NCBI RefSeq assembly: GCF_000321415.2
Contig: NC_019902.2
Coordinates: 3,562,501-3,626,500 of the forward strand
DNA length: 64,000 nucleotides
Direction of reading: 5' to 3'
Source: Thioalkalivibrio nitratireducens DSM 14787
Lineage (GTDB): Bacteria; Pseudomonadota; Gammaproteobacteria; Ectothiorhodospirales; Ectothiorhodospiraceae
Under the pieces are notes generated by a model. The model searched no databases, was not told the DNA's origin, and saw only the letters and a program-made list of their open reading frames with translations. The translations under genes were made by a program, and so were the position numbers. Shown in pieces: positions 20,074 through 29,474 of the stretch; position 1 is the first letter of the stretch; every line of letters starts with the position of its first letter.

Positions 20074-20376
20074 ATGAACGACATCACCGAAGAAACCTAC
20101 AACAACGCGGCGCAGAAACTCATCGACCTGGCGAACACGCTCTCCTCGGACGGCCATTCCCCGGATGTCAACGAGGTCGCCGATGGCCTGCTGGCCGGTG
20201 CCATCCACTTCTGGCTGTACAGCCGGCAGCCCTGCGGCGACGCCTTCTGCGAGTCCTGCGCGCCGTTCAGCGACCCGGAGAGCCGCCTGGCGGTATTGCG
20301 CGAACTGGTCGATGAACTCAGCCGGGACAGCGAATACTTCCACTCGGCGACCGATACCCCGGCCGGGCACGCCTGA
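20074..20376 (+). CDS. Conserved small protein of unknown function
   Basis: A 100-aa acidic, soluble protein (MNDITEETYNNAAQ...) that I do not recognise. It is mostly predicted helix with a central cysteine-containing stretch (PCGDAFCESCAP; three Cys within eight residues), which could bind metal or be redox-active. The codon pattern is like the neighbours and the ATG at 20074 is preceded by a GCGAGG-like site. It is 68 bp downstream of the phosphodiesterase in the same direction and convergent with the sugar kinase gene. Function open. Confidence 0.72.
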   Translation: MNDITEETYNNAAQKLIDLANTLSSDGHSPDVNEVADGLLAGAIHFWLYSRQPCGDAFCESCAPFSDPESRLAVLRELVDELSRDSEYFHSATDTPAGHA

Positions 20377-20379
20377 CCG

Positions 20380-21261
20380 TCAGTCGGAAGGCGCTCCCGG
20401 CTCCACGCCCCCGAACAGACCGTCCAGTCCGGCTTGCGCGAGCTTGCGCTCCGCGAGCTGCACCGCGTCGGCCAGCGCGCGTTCCGGCGGCTGGCCGGAA
20501 ACCAGCGCGTGGATCAGGCCGGCGTTGAAGCTGTCGCCCGCGCCGACGCTGTCGCGGACCACGACACCAGGCGATGCCGGGCACCGGGTGACCTCCGAAC
20601 GGTGCGCCAACCACGCGCCGCGTCGCCCCCACGTCAGCGTCTGCACCGCATCGGGGCGCTCGCGCGCGGCCTCGGCGATGAAACGTTCCGGCTCACCGCC
20701 CGTAACCCAGCCCCGGGAAAACATCAGGACATCCGCCAGCGGCAGCGCCGCCGCCAGCCCGTCGCGCGGCTTCTCCAGTTCCAGCGAAAGCGGCTGGTCG
20801 GTCGCCGCTGCCCGCGCGGCGCGCAGCATCGCCGGCAGTTCCACCGGGTTGCGGCCCTCGAAATGGAACCAGTCGTAGCCGGAGAGTTCCAGGCGCCGGA
20901 AATCCGCGGCTTCGAACTCCGGCAGGTCGCGGTAGTGCACGATAGTGCGGCTGCCGGTGGCTCGCGAACGCAGGATATGCGAGGTCGGCGTGTGCCCGCG
21001 CCGACGCACGCAAGCGTCGGTATACACCCCGCGTTGCTGCAGCGCCCGCAACAGGCCGTCCCCTTCCGGGCCTTGCGCGACCACCGCAGCCAGCTCGACC
21101 CGGTGACCGGCCTGCGTGAGCAGCGTCGCGGTATTGGCGGCGTTGCCGCCTGGCTGGCTGCTGCTCGCGAGCGCACGGATCTCGGCATCCTCCGGCGGGT
21201 ACTCGGCCACGTCCAGCGTGTGATCGAGCGTAACGATGCCGGTGACGAGAATGCGTGCCAA
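20380..21261 (-). CDS. PfkB family carbohydrate kinase
   Basis: Ribokinase-like sugar kinase, about 293 aa, cytoplasmic. The N-terminal substrate motif is SQPGGNAANTATLL. The C-terminal PfkB signature VRDSVGAGDSFNAGLIHAL carries the catalytic aspartate and anion hole. I prefer the TTG at 21259-21261 (reading M-ARILVTGIVTL), which has GGAG six bases upstream. An ATG at 21289-21291 adds ten residues but has no ribosome site. The exact sugar cannot be told; ketohexokinase-like and ribokinase-like members share these motifs. It is divergent from the SnoaL-like gene. Confidence 0.85.
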   Translation of the reverse strand: MARILVTGIVTLDHTLDVAEYPPEDAEIRALASSSQPGGNAANTATLLTQAGHRVELAAVVAQGPEGDGLLRALQQRGVYTDACVRRRGHTPTSHILRSRATGSRTIVHYRDLPEFEAADFRRLELSGYDWFHFEGRNPVELPAMLRAARAAATDQPLSLELEKPRDGLAAALPLADVLMFSRGWVTGGEPERFIAEAARERPDAVQTLTWGRRGAWLAHRSEVTRCPASPGVVVRDSVGAGDSFNAGLIHALVSGQPPERALADAVQLAERKLAQAGLDGLFGGVEPGAPSD

Positions 21262-21363
21262 TATCTGCTCCAAGCCGGGAGTCCTGCGCATTCTAGCGGG
21301 AACATCGGCATTTCGAAGCCGTCGCCGTACAATGCAGGGAAGCCACAACGTCCGGGGTGAACG

Positions 21364-21774
21364 ATGGCGGGGTACGAATCGGCGCAGGCAGCAGAACAGG
21401 CGTTCTACCAGGCCTTCGAGGCAGGCAGCATGTCCCTGATGACCAGCGTCTGGGCCGACGACCCGGACATCGTCTGCGTCCATCCCGGCGGCGAGCGGCT
21501 GCAGGGACGCGAGGCGGTGCTGGAGAGCTGGGCCGAGATTCTCGCCGCGATGCAGGACGTGGTAATCCGCGCCACCGACGTGGTCGTGCTCGGGCACGGC
21601 CAGCTGGTGCTGCACCATGTTCGCGAGCAGTTGTTCGTCGACGGGCAGCGCCGCGGCGTGATCCTGGCCACCAACGCCTACCGCCAGACCGCCGAGGGAT
21701 GGCAGATGGTGCTGCACCACGGCGCGCCCGATCCGTCGCCGCCGCCGGCGCTCGAATCCGCGGGTCTGCACTGA
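21364..21774 (+). CDS. SnoaL-like / NTF2-fold protein (DUF4440-type)
   Basis: A 136-aa protein with the NTF2-like layout: an N-terminal helix (SAQAAEQAFYQAFEAG), then VWADDPDIVCVHPGGERLQGREAVLESWAEI and a strand pattern ending NAYRQTAEGWQMVLHHGAP. These cone-fold proteins range from ketosteroid-isomerase-like enzymes to calcium/calmodulin kinase-associated domains; no catalytic set can be assigned. Starts at 21364 right after a CCGGGGTGAACG stretch. Stand-alone gene, divergent from the PfkB kinase. Confidence 0.8.
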   Translation: MAGYESAQAAEQAFYQAFEAGSMSLMTSVWADDPDIVCVHPGGERLQGREAVLESWAEILAAMQDVVIRATDVVVLGHGQLVLHHVREQLFVDGQRRGVILATNAYRQTAEGWQMVLHHGAPDPSPPPALESAGLH

Positions 21775-21861
21775 ACGCACCCCGGATAGGACCGTTGTCC
21801 CGGGGAAGCGCTGAGCGATCCACCGGGTCAGTGCGACCGGCGTTCCCCGAACCTGAGAGAA

Positions 21862-21903
21862 GCGTAGGGCGAAACAGGTCGAAGGCCGTCATCCGCCCTA
21901 CGC
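21862..21903. repeat. Solo type 1 repeat hairpin
   Basis: A minimal version of the type 1 element in the gap after the SnoaL-like gene: GCGTAGGGCG (21862-21871) and its perfect complement CGCCCTACGC (21894-21903) flank a 22-nt loop that keeps the GTCGAAGGCCGTCATC motif of the full copies. It lies just past the end of the coiled-coil gene on the other strand and might also act as a terminator stem. Confidence 0.65.
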
Positions 21904-21920
21904 GTCCGTATCGGCCGTGC

Positions 21921-22145
21921 CTACTCCGGTTCGATGAGTTCCAAGCGCTGTTCGATGCGATCGATTCTGGCCCGCAGGGACTGCAGTTGATCAAAGGCTC
22001 TGGGGGGCGACACGACCAGCGAAGCGAGGTGCTGCTCCTGCGCCGTCATGCGTGTTTCGAGGTGCTCCACCCGCTCGCGTAGGTCATCAAGCTTGCCGTC
22101 CATCAGACGCAACTGCCCGAGAGCCAGGTTGTCGGGTTCGCTCAT
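21921..22145 (-). CDS. Small coiled-coil protein of unknown function
   Basis: A 74-aa hydrophilic protein made almost entirely of heptad-like helix, in two segments: LRLMDGKLDDLRERVEHLET and, after a proline break, FDQLQSLRARIDRIEQRLEL. It resembles SlyX-like or phage-type small coiled coils in composition, without a convincing family match. The ATG at 22145 follows GGAGAGAGAGCGGG. It is downstream of aroK in the same direction with a 96-bp gap. Real gene status is likely but unproven. Confidence 0.6.
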   Translation of the reverse strand: MSEPDNLALGQLRLMDGKLDDLRERVEHLETRMTAQEQHLASLVVSPPRAFDQLQSLRARIDRIEQRLELIEPE

Positions 22146-22241
22146 CCCGCTCTCTCTCCACGCTCACGCTACTACGAACCCTCGGTGCGGACCATGGATG
22201 ACGTCTCGGGGGCGTCGGGACGCCCGCTCTCGGTGGGCGGG

Positions 22242-22796
22242 TCAGGCCTGCTCGTCCCGCCGCGTCTGTAACGGACAGAGATCGGGGCGCCGGGCCTGCA
22301 GCGCTTCGCAGGCCGCGCGGACCGCGTCGCGAACGCGCTGGTTGCGGCCCTGCAGCACGATGGTCGCGACTTCCTGGTAGAGCGGGTCCCGGATCCGGAA
22401 CAGTTCCTCGAGGCGCTGGCGCGGGTCACCCGCGGCGTTCAGCAACGGCCGGCGGCGGCTCTTGCGCGTGCGCCGGAACTGCTCGGCCACCGGCACGCGC
22501 AGGTAGAGCACGCAGTGCTGTTTCAGGAGTTCGCGGTTCTCCGGCCGCATCACGACCCCGCCGCCGGTCGCGAGCACGATGTTCTCGCGTTCGAGCAGTT
22601 CCCGCAGCATCTCGGTCTCGCGCTGGCGGAAGCCCTCCTCGCCTTCGAACTCGAAGATCGTCGGGATATCGACCCCCGTGCGCCTTTCGATCTCCGCGTC
22701 CGCGTCGACGAAACTGCGCTTCAGCACGGCCGCCAGGCCGCGCGCGATCGTGCTTTTCCCGGCCCCCATCGGACCCACCAACACCACGTTCTCCAT
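22242..22796 (-). CDS. aroK: Shikimate kinase
   Basis: Phosphorylates shikimate in aromatic amino-acid synthesis. The 184-aa protein has its P-loop at residues 8-15 (GPMGAGKS), the shikimate-binding DADAEIERRTG, the Walker-B-like GGGVVMRPENR and the LID arginines near RTRKSRRRPLL. The ATG at 22794-22796 gives the typical MENVVLVGPMGAGK start. In most gammaproteobacteria aroK directly follows pilQ and precedes aroB; here a giant lipoprotein gene lies between pilQ and aroK, and aroB is 15 kb away. Confidence 0.96.
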   Translation of the reverse strand: MENVVLVGPMGAGKSTIARGLAAVLKRSFVDADAEIERRTGVDIPTIFEFEGEEGFRQRETEMLRELLERENIVLATGGGVVMRPENRELLKQHCVLYLRVPVAEQFRRTRKSRRRPLLNAAGDPRQRLEELFRIRDPLYQEVATIVLQGRNQRVRDAVRAACEALQARRPDLCPLQTRRDEQA

Positions 22797-22987
22797 GGCG
22801 CGCAAGCCTACGCCGGGAACAGCGTGTTGGAAAGCCACAGCCGCGCCCCTATGCACGATGGCATCGCCGCAGCGCCGAATACGGCCAGTCCCAGGAGCTC
22901 GACCACGAGTGCCGATACCCAGCTGGGCCTTCCGATCCCCATCAGATCCAGCGGTTCACACCACTGAACCTGACGGGCCGCCCCGCC

Positions 22988-25900
22988 TCATAGCGGGTTC
23001 GCGCAGCTATCGGAGGTTCCGAACGGACTGGGATTCCCGGCCGGACCAGCACCGGAAGTGAGGTCCGCCGCCGCAATCGGGAGCTCGAAATACACGCGCT
23101 TGGTCGCTTCGCTGCCGGCAACCAGCGCCCGGGCCGTCAACTCGACGTCCACCCAGTTGGCAAAGACCTGGAAATACACCACGTCGAAATCCGCGAACCC
23201 CGTGGCATCGGTGGTCAGGTTCGCTTCCGACACCGTGACCACGTTGCCGGGATCGAGCACCCCGTTTCCATTGAAGTCCTTACTGGGATCAAAGATGCCG
23301 TTCCGGTCTGTGAAGTCCTCGTTCAGACAGCCCAGCCGTCCATCCAGCGGATGACTGGGTCCCAGGTTGAGCACGTTCGATGGATTCGACGGATCCAGCG
23401 TATCGACGAGTTCCCATGGAGCAGGTGGGGTTCGCTGCCAAGATCCCTTGCGATAGGCAACAGGAAACACTTCTATCGTGACTTCCGCGTTCGGGACAGG
23501 GTTACCGGCGGCATCGGTAATCAGGACGCCATACGGCTTGAAGAAGCGGACATCGTCACGCTCGATCACGTTCCCCGTTCCCAGCGTGATGAACAAAGAC
23601 TTCTGGGCCACGGTCAGCTCGACGAAGGCGTTCACCGAGGGCGTGTCCGCGACCATCGCATCGACGCGCACCCCATTCTGGGCGCTCGCGGTTGAGCCGG
23701 CCGTATACGTTGTAATCGCCCGGCCGAACACGTCGGTCACAACCGAGGCCGGCGAGATCGTGCCGCCGGTGATGTCGGTCAAGTTGAAGTTGACCGTCTT
23801 GCCCTTCACCAGGTTACCGTCGGGATCGCGGACCACCGCCAGAATCTCGCTCTGCTCGCTGGTCTCGCCCGGCAGGTTGGTACCGATGACGGCGGGTTCC
23901 GCCTGCAACGTGATCGAGTCCGCGACGGTCGCGACAAACAGAATCTCCCGTTGCGCGCTGGCTCCGGTCGCGGCAGTGGCCGTGATCACCGATGGCCCGG
24001 CGTTGTTGGCGGAGATCGACACCGTCGCCTCTCCCGCGCCGTCCGTAACCATCGTCGACGGTATGAAGCCACCCCGGGTGGCGACAAAGGTAACCTCGAC
24101 GCCTGAAGTGGGTACGCCGTTGCTCTCGAGCCGCACCGTCACCGGCTCGCTGGTGCCGAGCGGGATCTCCGCGTGTGGATCCGGGGTCACGAATACGAGC
24201 GAATCCGGTGACACGGTGATGGTCGCCGTTGCCTGCGCCCCGGCGCCGCTCACGGTAACCGTGTTCTCTCCCTCCGTGGTCAGCCCCAACGTCACGGTCG
24301 CTTGGCCGTTGGCGGCGGTCACGGGGTTCGGGTCGCTCAGAATATTGCCGTCCGGGAACGAAACGGACAGCGGAACACCGCCGATTGCCGTCCCGGCCGA
24401 GTCGCGTAGGGTCAGGGTCAGCTCCACGTTGTCGCCGACGCCGGCTACGCTGGGACCGCTGATCGCGATGGTCGTCCCGACCACGCGCACCTCGACGCTG
24501 TCACTGATGCCGTCGGCGGTCGCCGTCGCGGTGATCGTGCGGTTGGTCTTGTTGCCCGCGGTGGACAGCTCGGCCTGGGCCGTACCGGAGGCGTCGGTCA
24601 CCGCACGGGTCACCAACAGCGTCCCGTCGTTGTCCGCAGCAAAGCTGACCGGCACCCCCTCCATCAGCACGTTGTTCGCGTTGCGCACGAATGCCGTCAA
24701 CGTGACCGTATCCTGCCCCGACGAGGACAGCTGCGGACTGCTGGCCAGCAGGACCACGCTGCCCACCGGCTCCACCGGCCCCACGGCCGGGCCGCCGGTC
24801 ACGGTCACGCTGGACGGCGCTCCCACCGTGTAACCCACCCCGGCCGCCAAGAGTATCTCGATCGACTGACCCTCCGCATCCGGCCCGGCTTCCACGAGAA
24901 ACGTCGCCGAACTCTCGCCGGCGTCGATGGGAACCGTTGCCGGGACCGTAAAGCGGTCGGTCGCACCCGCCACCGCGAGGTTCACGCTGATATCAGTCGC
25001 AGTCGGCTGGTCGAGGAGCAACAGATAGGTGGTGGAATCCCCGGGCGCGATCGTCACGTTACCCCCGACCAAACTCACCTGCGGCAATACTTGCGTCCCG
25101 ACGGTCACGGTCGCGGTCGCGGGTGTGCCGATTGTGTAATCCTCACCTGGTGCAAGATTGATCTGGACCGCGGCACCGGCCGTCGCGGTGTCGGACGCCG
25201 AGACCGAAAATGCTCCGGAACTGGCACCGGCCGGTATCGTGACCGAGGCGGGAACATCGAACTGGCCACTGTCGCCGGACGTCGTCAAGTTCACCGTGAC
25301 GGAACTCGCGGCACGCTGGTTCAACAAGATCACGTACTGCGTCTGGGCACCGGGTGACAGGGTGCTGTCGCCGCCGACCAGCGAGGCCACCACCGCGAGG
25401 CCCTCGCCGATCGTGACGCTCCCAGAACTCGGCGAGCCGACGATGTATCCAGGCCCAGCCACCAAGTTGATCTCGATGCTGGCCCCGAGCAGCGCGTCCG
25501 CGTTTCCCGTGACCTGGAAACTGGCCGAGCTCGCACCCGCGGGCACGGTTACCGAGCTCGGGAACCCGAACTGGCCGGTGTCTCCCGAGACGGCGAGGTT
25601 CACCGGCAACTCGCGTTGTGCCGGGCGACTCAGCTCGACGACGTAGGTCGCGCCGCCTCCTGGCGCGATGTTGGCGTTGCCGCCCAGAAGCGTCGCTTCC
25701 GGAAGCTGATCGGCAACGATTGAGATCGTCGCGCTGTTCGGTGCTCCCACCCGGTACGTGGCACCCGGAACGATGGTGAGCTGAACGGAGGCTCCCACCT
25801 GCGCGTCCATGGATGCGCTCACGACAAAACTCTCGGCACTGCGGCCCGCGGGTATGACGACCGATGCCGGGGCAGTGAACTCGCCGCTGTCACCGGTCAG

Positions 25901-27055
25901 TACCAGGTTCACGGTGACGGCGCTGGGCGCCGGCTGGTCCAGTTCGACCGCGTAACGCGTCTCACTCCCTGGTGCGAGACTACTGTCGCCGCCGACCAGC
26001 GAGACCTCCGGCAACAGATCAGAACCTACCGTGACATTCGCACTGAGCGGAGTCCCCACCGTGTAGCCGCCTCCGGCCACGAGGTTGATCTGGATCGCTG
26101 CGCCCAGCAGCGCGTTCGGAATCGCCTCGACCGAAAAGCCGGCAGCGCTCTGGCCGGCCGGGATCACGACGTTTTCCGGCACCTGGAACTGCGCGAGGGC
26201 GCCGGTGGTTGCGAGGTTCAGCGTGATGTCCGTCGCCGCCGGCTGATTCAGCGCAACGACATAGCGGGTCTCGCTGCCGGGGGCCAGAGTGCTGGCGCCG
26301 CCCTCCAGCCGGGCCACGGGGGCCAGCCCCGGACCGATGGTCAGTGTGGCGCTGGAGGGTATTCCCACGTTGTAGCGCGCGCCGGATGCAATACTCAGCT
26401 CAACACTGGCTCCGAGCTGTGCACTCGGCGACGCCTCCACGCGGAAGGCCGCGGCACTTTGCCCCCGCGGAATAATCACCGCGCCGGGCACGGAAAACTG
26501 TTCCGAGTTACCGACCGTTAGCAAATTGACGGCAATATCTTCGGCTGCGGGTGCCGGAAGACGGAGTGCATAGACCGTGGAGGCCCCGGGGAACAGTTCC
26601 GTGTTCCCTCCCGCCAACTCCACCTCAGGCAACAGTTCGGGACTGGCCGTCACCGTGGCTTCCGTAGGGGCGCCCAGCGTGTAGCCGGTACCCGACGAAA
26701 GCACGATCTGCACAGCCTTGTCCATTGCATCGGCCGCTGCCTCCACCGTGAACTGCGCCGAACTGCTGCCGGCCGAGACCGAAACGGATGCTGGCAACAC
26801 GAAGTCATCGCCCGCCCCGGGAGCCACCAGTCCGATGGAGATTCGGTTCGGTGCGGGCCTGTCGAGCAATACCCCCATCCGAACCGAGCCGCCCGGGGAA
26901 ACCGTCACTTCCGTGACGTTGATCGATACCACGGGGGCTTCCATGAAAGGCGATGCGCCTCCCCCCCCTCCACATGCCGAAAGCGAGAAGCTAGCCAGCA
27001 CAACAAGCGCGGCACCCCACCAAAACCGTTTCAGCTCCCCAAAGGTTCCAAACAC
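22988..27055 (-). CDS. Giant repeat-containing Ig-like surface lipoprotein
   Basis: A 1355-aa exported protein. The N-terminus has a lipoprotein signal (hydrophobic WWGAALVVLASF, lipobox LSAC) followed by a GGGGG linker. Then come seven tandem repeats of about 103 residues, each following the pattern GG..xLxPG..YxVxLxxPA, VNL, IPAG and YxVGxP. Several Ig-like/invasin-type (Big_1-like) domains follow. A C-terminal segment contains DFTDRNGIFD and DFNGNGVLDPG, which resemble calcium-binding loops. The GTG at 27053-27055 is chosen because GAGGTGA lies five bases upstream and the lipobox is then well placed; an ATG at 27268 just after the pilQ stop is possible. Position suggests a pilus-linked adhesin, which is inference. 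Confidence 0.82.
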   Translation of the reverse strand: MFGTFGELKRFWWGAALVVLASFSLSACGGGGGASPFMEAPVVSINVTEVTVSPGGSVRMGVLLDRPAPNRISIGLVAPGAGDDFVLPASVSVSAGSSSAQFTVEAAADAMDKAVQIVLSSGTGYTLGAPTEATVTASPELLPEVELAGGNTELFPGASTVYALRLPAPAAEDIAVNLLTVGNSEQFSVPGAVIIPRGQSAAAFRVEASPSAQLGASVELSIASGARYNVGIPSSATLTIGPGLAPVARLEGGASTLAPGSETRYVVALNQPAATDITLNLATTGALAQFQVPENVVIPAGQSAAGFSVEAIPNALLGAAIQINLVAGGGYTVGTPLSANVTVGSDLLPEVSLVGGDSSLAPGSETRYAVELDQPAPSAVTVNLVLTGDSGEFTAPASVVIPAGRSAESFVVSASMDAQVGASVQLTIVPGATYRVGAPNSATISIVADQLPEATLLGGNANIAPGGGATYVVELSRPAQRELPVNLAVSGDTGQFGFPSSVTVPAGASSASFQVTGNADALLGASIEINLVAGPGYIVGSPSSGSVTIGEGLAVVASLVGGDSTLSPGAQTQYVILLNQRAASSVTVNLTTSGDSGQFDVPASVTIPAGASSGAFSVSASDTATAGAAVQINLAPGEDYTIGTPATATVTVGTQVLPQVSLVGGNVTIAPGDSTTYLLLLDQPTATDISVNLAVAGATDRFTVPATVPIDAGESSATFLVEAGPDAEGQSIEILLAAGVGYTVGAPSSVTVTGGPAVGPVEPVGSVVLLASSPQLSSSGQDTVTLTAFVRNANNVLMEGVPVSFAADNDGTLLVTRAVTDASGTAQAELSTAGNKTNRTITATATADGISDSVEVRVVGTTIAISGPSVAGVGDNVELTLTLRDSAGTAIGGVPLSVSFPDGNILSDPNPVTAANGQATVTLGLTTEGENTVTVSGAGAQATATITVSPDSLVFVTPDPHAEIPLGTSEPVTVRLESNGVPTSGVEVTFVATRGGFIPSTMVTDGAGEATVSISANNAGPSVITATAATGASAQREILFVATVADSITLQAEPAVIGTNLPGETSEQSEILAVVRDPDGNLVKGKTVNFNLTDITGGTISPASVVTDVFGRAITTYTAGSTASAQNGVRVDAMVADTPSVNAFVELTVAQKSLFITLGTGNVIERDDVRFFKPYGVLITDAAGNPVPNAEVTIEVFPVAYRKGSWQRTPPAPWELVDTLDPSNPSNVLNLGPSHPLDGRLGCLNEDFTDRNGIFDPSKDFNGNGVLDPGNVVTVSEANLTTDATGFADFDVVYFQVFANWVDVELTARALVAGSEATKRVYFELPIAAADLTSGAGPAGNPSPFGTSDSCANPL

Positions 27056-27274
27056 TTTGTTCACCTCGCTGTACGCATTGGCCGGCACTGGCGGCGGAAC
27101 GTTTCCACGACTACACACCGATGCCCCATCTCCCCGAATACCGCCGCCCATGCCGCAGAAGGCCACGACACGCGACAGCAGGACGATCCAGAAAACGCTC
27201 ACTACGGCGCGTACAGGCAGCATCGAAGTTCCCTCTGAGTTCTTGATGTCGGTTTCCGGGTTCGTCATGCGACG

Positions 27275-29454
27275 CTAGTCGAGTACCCGCGGGGTCACGA
27301 AGATCAGGAGTTCAGCCTTCTCGTTAGTATTTGTTCGCTCCCGGAAGAAAGCCCCAAGAAAAGGCACCTCGCCGAGAAACGGGACCATGTTTCGTGAAGT
27401 GGCACTCGAAATCTCGTACACCCCACCGAGGACCACGGTCTCACCGCTCGCGACCATGACTTGGGTGTCCACCTCCCGTTTGCTGATCAAAGGCTGTCCC
27501 AACACTGTTTGGCTGAAATCCGGCTCATCCCTGGTAACCTTGATGTCCATAATGACGTTGCCATCCGGCGTAATCCGCGGCGTGACTTCTGTCATCAGAA
27601 GGGCATCCTTGAACTCAACCTGACGGTCACCGTCCCGCGTCGTTTCGAATGGAATCTCAGCCCCCTGCTTGATAACAGCCGTGGTCCCGGTTGCGGTGAT
27701 CAGCCTCGGGTTGGATACGACCTCACCGCGGCCCTCCGCCTGCAACGCACTCAGTTCGAGGTCGAGGAGGATGTTGGGCCGCAGGATGCTCAGGCCCACA
27801 CTGGGGGCACCGCCCCCCAATGCCGGTAACGCCACGTTCAAGAAATCCGGCCGAAAACGCTCTCCATCCGCTATGCCTTCCGCGATGCCAGAAGAGTCTT
27901 CGATACCGCTTCCCAAACCGATATTGGAGCGACCCTGCCGGGTGCCTGCGGCGACGCCGAACCGGGCGCCAAGATCTCGCCGGTACGTGTCGGACGCGAT
28001 CACGATACGCGTCTCAATCAATACCTGACGAAGGGGCTGATCAAGCTCAGCGACGAGACGACGCACATCAGCGATCTGGTCCGAGACATCTTGAACGATC
28101 AGGGTATTCGTTCCTGCGTCCACTGCGACGCTCCCACGATCTGAAAGGACACCAAGGCGCTGATCCCGGTCACCTCTACCCGTCTGCATGAGATCCCGCA
28201 AATCAGCGGCTCGAGCAAAATTCAACCGAATATACTCGGTACGCAGCGGCTCGAGCTCGCGCCGGTCGCGCTGGGCCTCGAGGATCAGCCGCTCGCGCGC
28301 CGCGATCTCCTGGGTGGGCGCGACGTACATCACGTTGCCGGTGACGCGCTTGTCCAGCCCCCGGGTCTGCAGGATGATCTCGAGCGCCTGGTCCCAGGGC
28401 ACGTTGTTCAGGCGCAGCGTGATGTTGCCGGTCACGCTGTCGCTGACGACGATGTTGATGTCGGTGAAATCGGCCAGCAACTGCAATACCGACCGGACTT
28501 CGATGTCCTGGAAGTTCAGCGACAGCCGCTCGCCGACGAACTCCTCGCGCTCAATGCGCAGCGCCTCGCGCTCCTCTTCGGTCAGGGGGGCCAGTTCGAG
28601 CACGTAGGTACGGTCGGTCTGGTACGACAGGACGTCGTACTCGCCGGCGCCATACACGGTCATGCGCACGCGGTCGTCGCGCTCGCGCTGGGTGTCGATG
28701 TGGGTCACCGGGGTCGCGAAGTCGACCACGTCCAGCCGCCGCTCGAGGCGGTCGTCGATCCGCACGCGCGGGAACACCAGCTCGACCCGGCCGGCCTGTT
28801 CCTGCACGTCGACGGTGACTCCGGGGCGCGACAGCTCGACCAGCACGCGCCCCTGGCCGTCCTCGCCGCGGCGGAAGTCGACGTCGACGATCTCGGGCGG
28901 CCGGGCACTGCGCACGCCGGGCGGGCGGGCGGGAGGCGCCTCACCGCCGGCGCCGCCCGTTCGGGCGCCACGGCCGGTGCCTCCGGCGCCCGGGCAACGC
29001 GATCCACCTCACCGGCGCCGCGCCCGACGGTCAGCACGAGTTCGTTGCCCTCGACCCGGCTCTGGTAGTCGGAGCTGCGCGCGAGGTTCAGGATCACGCG
29101 GGTGCGGTCGCCCGCCTCGACTGCGGTGGCCGACAGCAGCGGCCCGATATTGATCTCGGTGGTGCGGTCGCGCATGTGGTTCGAAACGCCGGGCAGGTCG
29201 AGTGCGATGCGCGGGGGCGAGTCGATCACGAAGATGCGCGCTTCGGGCGGCGGTTCCGAGAAGCGCAGGCTCAGCTGCACCTGCTCGGCGCCCAGGTTCG
29301 CGCCGCGGATGTCGAGCAATTCCTGCGCCGGCAGCGGGCCTGCCAGCAGCAGGCAGAAGGCCGCGAGCCAGACGGCCACGCTGCGGGCCAGGCTCCGGTG
29401 CCAATGGCCTGCAACATTTCCGGCGTCGGAATTCGGATGGGGTTCGAAATGCAT
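27275..29454 (-). CDS. pilQ: Type IV pilus secretin PilQ, frameshifted at a CCCG tract
   Basis: Outer-membrane secretin through which the pilus fibre passes. Signal peptide (VAVWLAAFCLLLAGPLPAQ) and first AMIN domain are read in one frame up to about 28935. The second AMIN domain (IVDVDFRRGEDG), STN/secretin_N region and secretin core (VPFLGEVPFLGAFF) are read in another frame to the TAG at 27275. The break coincides with four CCCG units (28918-28933); one extra base or one extra unit restores a continuous 726-aa protein. All conserved blocks are otherwise intact, so this is phase variation, a recent mutation or a sequence error rather than old decay. Start ATG 29454 has GGGAGAA upstream; ATG 29478 overlaps the pilP stop. 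Confidence 0.88.
28918..28933 (-). repeat. Tetranucleotide tract (CCCG)4 within pilQ
   Basis: Four uninterrupted CGGG units on the plus strand, CCCG on the coding strand, exactly where the pilQ reading frame changes. Adding one unit gives the in-frame reading RLPPARPPGVRSARPPE. It is a simple-sequence repeat capable of slipped-strand gain or loss. Confidence 0.8.
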
Positions 29455-29474
29455 GGCGGGTTCTCCCAGGGTGC

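Noticed and set aside
23478-24833. Long plus-strand open frame (451 codons) opposite the giant lipoprotein
   Set aside because: It mirrors the repeat structure of the minus-strand gene; Ser/Val/Thr-rich without start signal or domain.
28918-28936. Programmed -1 ribosomal frameshift in pilQ
   Set aside because: The CCCG tract has no X-XXY-YYZ slippery heptamer and secretins are not known to use frameshifting; repeat-number change or sequence error is simpler.
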